DNA from: an uncultured Candidatus Saccharibacteria bacterium
Lineage (GTDB): Bacteria > Patescibacteriota > Saccharimonadia > Saccharimonadales > Saccharimonadaceae
NCBI GenBank assembly: GCA_937974295.1
Contig: CALBWN010000055.1
Span: 1 to 34,838 of the forward strand
Length of the DNA: 34,838 nt
Direction of reading: 5' to 3'
This document shows positions 5,528 to 11,884 of this stretch, in pieces (positions within the stretch are counted from its first letter, which is position 1; each line of letters opens with the position of its first letter). The notes beneath the pieces are model-generated. The model saw only the letters and a list, made by a program, of their open reading frames with translations, did no database searches and was not told the origin of the DNA. A program made the position numbers and the translations under genes.

Positions 5528-8395
5528 CTAGTCTATGCGGCGCTGTTCGAGTTTGAGCGTGCCAATGGCGGCGCTATCGGCAGCATTTAGCTTAACGCCT
5601 GTGAGGCGAAGCTTTTTGAGGCTACCAAATGTTGCCAGTTGGCTACCGTTGGCCAGTGTGGTCTTGCGGCTGTAGTCGTAGAGCGAGAGCGACTCCAGGC
5701 TGCCCTTGCTGGCTGCGACGTCGGCAATGTCCAGCACGAAGCCATCTTTGCCCGAGAGAGCGACTCGCTTGAGCTGTGTAAGCTTAGCAAGCGGCTTGGT
5801 CGAGGTAATTGGGTTGCCCGAGACCATCACAAGCTTGAGGTTCGTCAGGCCAGCGATTGGGTCAAGCGACTCAATCTGGTTGGAATACGCTGTGAGCGAC
5901 GTCAGCTTCGTTAATTTAGCCAGTGGCGCAAGGCTTTTCACCTTGTTGCCGTCGATTGCTAGCCAGTCGAGGTTCGTTGCTGCCTCGAGGCCGGTGAGGT
6001 CAGTGGCTTTGCGGTCATCTGCTGCATCACCAGGCAGGATGAGCGACAAGCCAGTCAGCTTTTGCATCTCACCCGCTGTCACGTCCTGTGAGGCGCCCCG
6101 GCGTGCACCAAGGGTCTCAGACAGGCTTTTGTTAATTGCGGCCTTGAGGTGAGCGTCTGGGATCGACACAGTGCTGTTGTCGCTCTTGGTGTCGGCCTCA
6201 GCGGTTTGGGCTGCATGAGCAGTGTCAGCCTTACTGGCGCTGCCCATGCCCGGCGCTTTTGGGTTTGCTTGCCCGTTGGTCGTTGCGCCATTGGCGTTAT
6301 TTTGTTGTGGGGTGCTACTGCTCTTGCTGCTAATGTTTGGTTCGCCACCGGTCATGTTGGCGTTGACCAGTGCACCACGGTTCACCTTGGTGCCAGCCTT
6401 CACAGTTGCGCCACTTGGGTCGATTGCCTTCGCCACGTCGGCAGGTAGCTCCTTACCGCTGTTGGCAGCTGGGCTACCAGCCTTGATGGTGTAGTTACTC
6501 TTGTTGTAGTCGTTGTTGTTCGCAGCTTCGCTGGTGAAGAATGGATTGGCGCTGCGTGAGCCAGTTTGGTCGAGCGAGTTGCGCTCGAGGCCGTCGATCG
6601 CTTTGCTGACTCGACCATCCTTAGCAATGTCTGATGTCTTGCTAAAGAGAACGTCGATTGGTGCGTCGGTCTGGGCTAAGTCCCAGGTAAAGACCGTCTT
6701 GTCGACATTAGTATCGTTGCGGTAGTAGACGTTGTAGTCGAGGCCAGCAAACATCTCATTCGTACCAACCTTTGGCCCGCCAATGTTGGCACCACCCTTG
6801 GTGCGGACACCGTATGCCCAGTATGGGCTGTCGCCATCCTTGGCCGTTGCGGCACGCGACGAGATGATATTGTTGTACATCTCGGTGCCCGTTGTGTCCC
6901 AGCTCAGGCCCTTAGCTTGCGACCAGCTCTCTGGTGCAGTACAGGTGCTGCCTTGGTAGGCATTGCAACCCCTGCTGCGGGTGTCCTCGCGGATGCGGAT
7001 TGGGTAGGCGGTGCGTGAGATAGAGTTGTTGTAGATCTTCGTCTTGCTACTGCCCGACACTAAGATACCAGAACCCGAACCTTCGATGATATTCGAGGCG
7101 ATGATACCAGTGTGCGACACCTCATAGAAGATCGCCATCTGCACATTGGTAAAGTAGTTGTTGACGATGTTGGTGTTGATACACCCTTCGTCACACCAGA
7201 AGCCTGGCAGCTGGTGGCGCTTAGCCACAGCAATGTCGGAGTTGGTTGAGCCAGACTTCGAGTAGTCCACCACATTGTTGCGGAAGGTGAAGTTCTCGGC
7301 GTGAGTCACCTTCACATCGGCCATGCCACACCATGAGGTACAGTAGCTACCATTGGTTTCAAAGCCAGCGGCGTTATTGTTGCTAAAGGTGTTGTTTTCA
7401 AACACGGCATTCTCAATGCGGTTGGCACCAGCACCATTACCCCCGTTGTCGAGGAATTGGCTGTTCTTCACCACACTGCCTGATGCTTTATCGAGGAACA
7501 ACCCCGAGTTCGAGTTCTGCGCCACGATCACATCTTGCACCAGCGAGTTCTTCCCGTTGATGGAGATGGCAATTGGCCCAGCTTTGTCATCCAGCTGTGG
7601 GTCTTTAAAGCCCCAGGTTTGGTTGGGTGCATACTGCGAAATGTTAATACCCTGTAGCTTGAAGTTCTCGCCTGTTGTGGTAAAGGCGCGGGTGCGCTGC
7701 GAGATCTCTGTCGTACCAGCCGTAGGATCTGAGCCTAGGTAGTAATTCACCGTGTCTTGCTTACCTGGGTTGAAGTGCCCACCATTACGCGTCGTCTGCG
7801 TGGCATCCTCTACATAGAATTTGCCTGGGCCGACCTCAGCCTTGCTCCCGACCTGCGTCAGCGGCTTGTCGTTGATAAAGACCTGCTCTGGGTAGGCAGC
7901 CATACCTTCGACCTCTGGCTTGATGTTGGTCGTACAGACGTGGCAGAAGTTTTGGAAGTTGCCAGTGGCCTTCCACATATTGCCCTCGCGCGACCAGTTG
8001 GTCACGACGTCGCTACCCTTGAGCCATACCTCGGCGTTGGGTGCTGCCTGCATGGTGACGTTCCTCTTCGTCACAAAAAAGTGTGGCTCGCGGTAGATAC
8101 CACTCTTTGCCACCACTGTTCCACCGTCGCTAATCTTCGTGACGGCGCGGCCAAAGCTCTTGTACGGTGCCGACTCGCTTCCGTTACCCTTGTTGTCATC
8201 CCCGTTGGGCGACACCCAGGCTACGTTGCTATTTGGCACAGCATAGTTTGCCTTAATATAACTATAGTTTTTATTCAGACCGGCTGCGTTCACCGAGTTG
8301 AGACCATAAAAAAGCCCGCCTATAGCGAGCCCACTCACAGCCACAACCGATGCGATGCGCATGACGATCCCACGTTTTTGACGTCTAATCTTCAC
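5528..8395 (-). CDS. Secreted beta-helix plus leucine-rich-repeat protein
   Basis: This 955-residue protein begins with a signal peptide (RRQK then a hydrophobic run to VNA, residues 1-37). Residues about 55-110 (AWVSPNGDDNKGNG, SAPYKSFGRAV, DGGTVVAKSGIYRE) match the start of DUF1565/pectate-lyase-like right-handed beta-helix proteins. Rungs continue to about 500 (NNTFSNNNAAGFETNGS, VNNYFTNVQMAIFYEVSHTG, IYNNSISRTAYPIRIRED). A Ser/Asn/Gln-rich linker follows, then from about residue 800 SDS22/internalin-like leucine-rich repeats (LTGLEAATNLDWLAIDGN, LAKLTKLTSLTAYSNQI, IAGLTNLKLVMVSGNPI). There is no LPXTG or C-terminal membrane helix. The start is GTG with GGGGAGG 8 nt upstream. A carbohydrate-binding, carbohydrate-cleaving or adhesive role is inference; no catalytic residue could be identified. 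Confidence 0.88.
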   Translation of the reverse strand: MKIRRQKRGIVMRIASVVAVSGLAIGGLFYGLNSVNAAGLNKNYSYIKANYAVPNSNVAWVSPNGDDNKGNGSESAPYKSFGRAVTKISDGGTVVAKSGIYREPHFFVTKRNVTMQAAPNAEVWLKGSDVVTNWSREGNMWKATGNFQNFCHVCTTNIKPEVEGMAAYPEQVFINDKPLTQVGSKAEVGPGKFYVEDATQTTRNGGHFNPGKQDTVNYYLGSDPTAGTTEISQRTRAFTTTGENFKLQGINISQYAPNQTWGFKDPQLDDKAGPIAISINGKNSLVQDVIVAQNSNSGLFLDKASGSVVKNSQFLDNGGNGAGANRIENAVFENNTFSNNNAAGFETNGSYCTSWCGMADVKVTHAENFTFRNNVVDYSKSGSTNSDIAVAKRHQLPGFWCDEGCINTNIVNNYFTNVQMAIFYEVSHTGIIASNIIEGSGSGILVSGSSKTKIYNNSISRTAYPIRIREDTRSRGCNAYQGSTCTAPESWSQAKGLSWDTTGTEMYNNIISSRAATAKDGDSPYWAYGVRTKGGANIGGPKVGTNEMFAGLDYNVYYRNDTNVDKTVFTWDLAQTDAPIDVLFSKTSDIAKDGRVSKAIDGLERNSLDQTGSRSANPFFTSEAANNNDYNKSNYTIKAGSPAANSGKELPADVAKAIDPSGATVKAGTKVNRGALVNANMTGGEPNISSKSSSTPQQNNANGATTNGQANPKAPGMGSASKADTAHAAQTAEADTKSDNSTVSIPDAHLKAAINKSLSETLGARRGASQDVTAGEMQKLTGLSLILPGDAADDRKATDLTGLEAATNLDWLAIDGNKVKSLAPLAKLTKLTSLTAYSNQIESLDPIAGLTNLKLVMVSGNPITSTKPLAKLTQLKRVALSGKDGFVLDIADVAASKGSLESLSLYDYSRKTTLANGSQLATFGSLKKLRLTGVKLNAADSAAIGTLKLEQRRID

Positions 8396-8445
8396 TGCTC
8401 TTTCCTCCCCTTGTCGGTTGGCGTTAGATTTACGTTACAAAGACT

Positions 8446-8473
8446 ATTCTATCATAATGGCCGGGCTGGTCAA
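8446..8473 (-). promoter_or_regulatory. Promoter of the beta-helix gene
   Basis: On the minus strand TTGACC (8473-8468) and TAGAAT (8451-8446) are 16 bp apart. This gives a leader of about 45 nt with a strong Shine-Dalgarno. Confidence 0.5.
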
Positions 8474-8851
8474 TTAACCATAACCCATATAACTACGCGA
8501 TCATACGCTCTATGCCGCACCCAACACCCATACTTCGCCCCTCTCGCCAGTCTTGCATGTATATCGTACATTTATAGATCATACCCCAGATAGTGCTCTT
8601 GACATTTATGATACTTCGCATGTATTGATAGCATTGTATATTTTGCTATATTCTACACAAATAAAAATATCATTGTAATATCTACAATGATTCGTTTATC
8701 TCTCGTTGTGCTGTGTTTTATGTTAAAACTATAGATTGCTAAGCAACCTCAGCATTCGTCTATTTTGGCTTGTCATTCTTGAGCTGTGGATATTACTGTG
8801 CGGCTGTTTTATCAAAAAACACCGAGCCGATAGCCATAGCCCAAACAATCC
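8474..8851. other. AT-rich intergenic stretch
   Basis: No gene is evident. A TTGACA at 8599 lacks a well-spaced -10. A 15-codon ATG frame near 8688 has no ribosome binding site. Just downstream of tRNA-Ser(GCU), on the minus strand, a run of six T (near 8814) may end that tRNA's transcript, but no convincing stem was found. Confidence 0.4.
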
Positions 8852-8944
8852 TGGCGGAGGAGGGGAGATTCGAACTCCCGCTGCAGGTCTCCCCACACTA
8901 ACGATTTAGCAAACCGTCCCCTTCAGCCACTTGGGTACTCCTCC
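8852..8944 (-). tRNA. tRNA-Ser (anticodon GCU)
   Basis: On the minus strand the acceptor GGAGGAG pairs with the 3' CTCCTCC, followed by G and an encoded CCA. The anticodon loop TTGCTAA between ACGGT and ATCGT gives GCU, which reads AGC and AGU. It has a long class II variable arm. An extended -10, TGCTACAAT, lies upstream at 8987-8979 (minus). Confidence 0.95.
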
Positions 8945-9260
8945 AGCGTGTCGGATTGTGCACCAACGTGCATTGGTTATTGTAGCATAGGTCAGGCAAT
9001 TGCGCTAGACATTTGTGAGATACAATTTTATCCCTACTTCGCCGCAGTGTCGTTAGCCATATATTTCCTGCACTCCCCTCCCCCTTATCAAGCAATATAA
9101 ATGAGTAGACTGCCAAGCGCGTCTCACTACCATACCAATTCCTCACGTTGAGCTTCAAGATATCGTCATAACAGCAAGCTTTCAAGACGTCACTGGCAAA
9201 AGAGATGAAGGAAGCGAGTCACCACAATATCACAAGCTGAGAAATTTCACCGCTTTCCTC
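8945..9260. other. Intergenic stretch upstream of the fifth pilin
   Basis: It holds the minus-strand extended -10 of tRNA-Ser(GCU) (8979-8987). Otherwise I see nothing that supports a gene. The 95-codon antisense frame covering it runs through the tRNA and is rejected. Confidence 0.5.
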
Positions 9261-9289
9261 TCGACAAAAAAAACGCCATATCGTATAAT
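9261..9289 (+). promoter_or_regulatory. Promoter of the fifth pilin
   Basis: TCGACA (9261-9266) and a perfect TATAAT (9284-9289) are 17 bp apart. Transcription would begin about 20 nt before the start codon and keep the Shine-Dalgarno AAAGGAG. Confidence 0.7.
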
Positions 9290-9316
9290 TACAAGATAAA
9301 AGGAGCTAAGTTTATT

Positions 9317-9745
9317 ATGCTAAAAAAATGTCTACTATCTATCAGTGCTCTTGCCCTCATCGGGGGTGGGATAATTGCTGCTGCACCGCCCAGCGCTGCA
9401 ATCGGCGGCGTGTCAGATGGTGCCAGCCGCTCACGGGGCAAAGACCAGCCAGCCGATCTCTTTGGTGACGCCGGTATCTTCACACGGGTAAGCAACATCA
9501 TGCTGTTTCTCGTTGGTGCTATCGCGGTCATCATGATCATCTTCGGTGGTATTCGCTATGTCGTCTCTGGCGGTAACTCATCACAGGTGCAGGGCGCCAA
9601 GAATACGATTATGTACGCCCTCGTTGGTGTTGTGGTGGCGCTGCTCGCCTACGCCGCGGTGAACTTTGTCATCAACACCATCATCCCTGGTGGTAACATC
9701 AACACTACTACCAATAGCAGCAACACCGGCGCTTCGACCACCTAG
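9317..9745 (+). CDS. VirB2/TrbC-like pilin
   Basis: The protein has 142 residues with a signal peptide (cut near PSAA) and a short polar segment containing SRSRGKDQPADLFG. Two helices follow around the conserved core GGIRYVVSGGNSSQVQGAKN and TIMYALVGVVVALLAYAAVN. It ends in a Thr/Asn/Ser-rich tail of about 20 residues. The core is that of the pilins at 764 and 1366, although this copy is 7.5 kb away and monocistronic, with its own strong promoter, Shine-Dalgarno AAAGGAGC and perfect terminator. This copy lacks the Cys pair in its variable segment. It may be a differently regulated subunit of the same apparatus. Confidence 0.82.
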   Translation: MLKKCLLSISALALIGGGIIAAAPPSAAIGGVSDGASRSRGKDQPADLFGDAGIFTRVSNIMLFLVGAIAVIMIIFGGIRYVVSGGNSSQVQGAKNTIMYALVGVVVALLAYAAVNFVINTIIPGGNINTTTNSSNTGASTT

Positions 9746-9781
9746 CCTGTGCCGCTTGGCTCTCTTCTCACACAAACATAT

Positions 9782-9808
9782 GCGCACACTTCGAGGTGTG
9801 CGCTTTTT
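9782..9808 (+). terminator. Intrinsic terminator of the fifth pilin
   Basis: A perfect 8-bp stem GCGCACAC/GTGTGCGC has a 6-nt loop and is followed by TTTTTATT. It is the strongest terminator in the window. Confidence 0.9.
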
Positions 9809-9885
9809 ATTACCCCTGGCGAGCATATGCAAAGCAGAGGTAGACCAAGCAATGCTCCTCACGTCACGATGCGTCGTTATTATAA

Positions 9886-9913
9886 TAAAAACCTGCCAGC
9901 CCAGAGCTCGCAG
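9886..9913 (-). terminator. Possible terminator of tRNA-Ser(CGA)
   Basis: Read on the minus strand, CTGC pairs with GCAG and AGC with GCT across a G-G mismatch, then GTTTTTATTAT follows. It is 20 bp past the tRNA 3' end. Confidence 0.45.
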
Positions 9914-9932
9914 ATAAATACGATCAAAAACA

Positions 9933-10020
9933 TGGCGGAGAGAGAGGGATTCGAACCCTCGAAGCCTTGCGGCTTACCGCTTTTCGAGAGCGGCCAGTTC
10001 AACCACTCCTGCACCTCTCC
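9933..10020 (-). tRNA. tRNA-Ser (anticodon CGA)
   Basis: On the minus strand GGAGAGG pairs with TCTCTCC (last pair G-U), followed by G and an encoded CCA. The anticodon loop CTCGAAA between CCGCT and AGCGG gives CGA, which reads UCG. A long variable arm is present. A TATAAT (minus, 10041-10036) lies 15 nt upstream. Confidence 0.95.
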
Positions 10021-10083
10021 ACGTGGTCTGCTCTCATTATAACAGATGCGCTGCCGAACGAAAATATCGCGCAGCAGATATCC

Positions 10084-10113
10084 TTGAGCTCTTGCCCCAC
10101 CTTCGCGTATACT
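10084..10113 (+). promoter_or_regulatory. Promoter of HIT-rlmH, leaderless type
   Basis: TTGAGC (10084-10089) and TATACT (10108-10113) are 18 bp apart. Exactly 6 nt (AGAGCT) separate the -10 from the ATG at 10120, so the transcript probably starts at the initiation codon. Confidence 0.6.
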
Positions 10114-10119
10114 AGAGCT

Positions 10120-10542
10120 ATGCAGGATTCTATTTTTACTAAGATTATCAAGGGTGAAATACCAAGCCATACGGTGTATGAAGACGAGCACACAATAGCC
10201 TTCCTCGATATCAATCCACTGAGTGATGGTCATGTACTGGTCGTACCGAAGCAGCAGATTGACTCGCTGTGGGCGCTCCCGACTGAGGTATATCAACACC
10301 TCTGGGAGGTGGCACAGCGGATTGCCCACGCAATGGAGGTGGCATTCCAACCTGAGCGAGTCGGCGTCGTGGTAGAGGGCTTTGATGTGCCGCACGCTCA
10401 CATTCATCTCGTGCCGCTATATGACCGCGAGGTGCTGCAGCTCCATCATGGCTATCCAACCGACACCAGCGATACTCACCTATCTACCACCGCCCAGCGT
10501 CTTACTGCAGCAGTGTCCAGTAGTAGAGACGCCAACGCATGA
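10120..10542 (+). CDS. HIT family nucleotide-binding hydrolase
   Basis: This 140-residue protein belongs to the histidine triad family, which hydrolyses or transfers nucleoside monophosphates from substrates such as adenosine phosphoramidates. The N-terminal signature is IFTKIIKGEIPSHTVYEDE followed by AFLDINPLSDGHVLVVPK. The triad is HAHIHLVP at residues 92-99, with H92, H94 and H96. The family length is normal, with a C-terminal extension of about 30 residues. The start at 10120 is fixed by the -10 box 6 nt upstream; the longer frame would begin inside tRNA-Ser(CGA). Its stop overlaps the rlmH start (ATGA at 10539-10542), so the two are coupled. The exact substrate cannot be read from sequence. 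Confidence 0.92.
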   Translation: MQDSIFTKIIKGEIPSHTVYEDEHTIAFLDINPLSDGHVLVVPKQQIDSLWALPTEVYQHLWEVAQRIAHAMEVAFQPERVGVVVEGFDVPHAHIHLVPLYDREVLQLHHGYPTDTSDTHLSTTAQRLTAAVSSSRDANA

Positions 10543-10994
10543 TCACCATCATCGCTGTTGGCAAGCGGCACGAGCCCTGGTTAGTCGATGGCATAGCACG
10601 CTACGAGCAGCGTATGACCCGCGCTTGGCAGCTGCAGTGGAAGCTCCTTCCAGCCAGCCAGCGTAGTAGCGATGCGGCGCGCCGTGAGGAGTCGCAGCAG
10701 ATTCTGCGGGCGCTCTCGCCCCAAGCATATGTCGTGCTACTAGACGAGCGTGGCACAATGCTCGACTCCCCTACCCTCTCGCGCAGTCTACATCAGCCAA
10801 TGGCGCAAGGCAAATCACTCGTGCTTATCATTGGTGGAGCATATGGTGTGACAGAGGCAGTGATGGAGCGTGCCAACCTGGTGTGGTCGCTGTCTCGCCT
10901 GGTGTTTCCCCATCAGTTGGTGCGGCTTATCTTGGCCGAGCAGCTCTACCGAGCACAGCAGATCGCCGCTGGTCATCCGTATCATCATCAATAA
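10539..10994 (+). CDS. rlmH: 23S rRNA pseudouridine-1915 N3-methyltransferase RlmH
   Basis: This 151-residue SPOUT-class methyltransferase acts on assembled 70S ribosomes and methylates pseudouridine 1915 in helix 69. The start IIAVGKRHEPWLVDGIARYE matches the family. The knotted cofactor site is seen in YVVLLDERG, LVLIIGGAYGV and WSLSRLVFPHQLVRLILAEQ. The C-terminus AGHPYHH is the usual RlmH end. It overlaps the HIT gene by 4 bp with no Shine-Dalgarno of its own, so translation is presumably coupled. The stop abuts the stop of the convergent His-rich gene at 10995 with no gap. The length is slightly under the common 155-160. Confidence 0.95.
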   Translation: MITIIAVGKRHEPWLVDGIARYEQRMTRAWQLQWKLLPASQRSSDAARREESQQILRALSPQAYVVLLDERGTMLDSPTLSRSLHQPMAQGKSLVLIIGGAYGVTEAVMERANLVWSLSRLVFPHQLVRLILAEQLYRAQQIAAGHPYHHQ

Positions 10995-11396
10995 CTAGCC
11001 AACCATCGGCAAGAACTGATTATCAAAGGCGTGGCGCGTCCCCCGCTGCTTGTGCGCCACATAGTTATATTCATCATCGCGTGGTGGCACGCTCGGCGTG
11101 TGGTGCTGCCCATGATGCCCTGCCTTGTGCCCCAGCGACGCATGATGTGGGTGAACGTGCGGGTCGGCCGTTAGCTTATCGGGCTCAGCCGAGCCTGGTG
11201 CTCCATGGCCATGCTGCGCAGCAGGCTCGAGGGTGAGGAGCGCAGTGGTGATCTTGTCAAATTGCCCATCGTGCAAGAACACCCCCAGCGCAGTCGCTAG
11301 GCTAAAGACCGCCACTGCCGCCTGGGCGAGGATAGTTTTGGGTGAAGTAGTGTGGTGTGTGTGTTTCATTGTGTATTTTGGATGTGTGATTTTCAT
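10995..11396 (-). CDS. Small His-rich membrane-anchored protein (unknown)
   Basis: The 133-residue frame starts at 11396; an internal ATG at 11369 would give 124 residues, and neither start has a Shine-Dalgarno. A single hydrophobic segment (AQAAVAVFSLATALGVFL) near the N-terminus is a membrane anchor or signal peptide. The following tail is very rich in His (HGHG, HVHPHHASLGHKAGHHGQHH), a composition typical of metal-binding segments. It ends with DDEYNYVAHKQRG. No known family is recognised. A periplasmic/extracellular metal-binding role is inference from composition. A TTGACA...TACCAT promoter with 17-bp spacing lies upstream, which supports expression. Confidence 0.65.
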   Translation of the reverse strand: MKITHPKYTMKHTHHTTSPKTILAQAAVAVFSLATALGVFLHDGQFDKITTALLTLEPAAQHGHGAPGSAEPDKLTADPHVHPHHASLGHKAGHHGQHHTPSVPPRDDEYNYVAHKQRGTRHAFDNQFLPMVG

Positions 11397-11419
11397 TAGT
11401 TCTATTTTTGTTCATATTC

Positions 11420-11448
11420 ATGGTAGCAGGATGTTTCTTTTCTGTCAA
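11420..11448 (-). promoter_or_regulatory. Promoter of the His-rich gene
   Basis: On the minus strand a consensus TTGACA (11448-11443) and TACCAT (11425-11420) are 17 bp apart, giving a leader of about 17 nt before 11396. Confidence 0.55.
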
Positions 11449-11785
11449 GTATGTTTTGTGTCAATGTCGAGATACTCTCTTTTTGCATGAGCCCTCTTCC
11501 CTATTTTCTCGCTTGATAAGCTGTGAAGCCGTTTATCACAGCATATTTATGTTATATAAATCCATGCGACAAACACTCTAGTAGCTGTCACTCACCACAA
11601 GATCTCGACAAGAAAGAGCGATACGAATAGACGTGGGATAGAATCTTTTAGCTTCAGGTTATTATAGCTCGTTATCACGATAATCCCTTCGTCTGTACGT
11701 GCGCTTCTCTCTCCCCACTAAGCGTACCATCTGTCATTTGGGGTGCAAAAACTTAGATCATCACCCTCCAATATCTCTATATATC
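11449..11785. other. Intergenic stretch with a hairpin
   Basis: No gene is seen. One inverted repeat GCTGTGA/TCACAGC (11520-11526 with 11536-11542, 9-nt loop) is overlapped by an alternative TGATAA/TTATCA pairing. The role is unknown. Confidence 0.4.
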
Positions 11786-11821
11786 AAAAAGGCTTCCATC
11801 ACACATCGATGGTAGCCTTTT
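11786..11821 (-). terminator. Terminator of valS
   Basis: AAAAGGCT-T-CCATC pairs with GATGG-T-AGCCTTTT around one T-T mismatch. On the minus strand it ends in TTTTT. It lies about 55 bp past the valS stop and could also act on the plus strand. Confidence 0.7.
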
Positions 11822-11850
11822 CTGCTTTGTATAGCGGTCTATGGTGCAAT

Positions 11851-11884
11851 ACTACACTACACTACACTACACTACACTACACTA
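11851..11884. repeat. Pentanucleotide tandem repeat (ACTAC)6.8 at the valS stop
   Basis: Six perfect ACTAC units plus ACTA run from 11851 to 11884. On the minus strand the unit is GTAGT, and the valS stop TAG (11879-11877) is inside it. The repeat therefore covers the last codons of the gene and continues past it. Confidence 0.95.

Noticed and set aside
7757..8593. 278-codon plus-strand open frame opposite the beta-helix gene
   Set aside because: It is antisense to a gene with a clear signal peptide, Shine-Dalgarno and domains. It has no ribosome binding site and its sequence is not protein-like.
11851..11884. CRISPR-like array
   Set aside because: The units are 5 bp with no spacers; it is a simple tandem repeat. 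No CRISPR or cas gene was seen in the window.
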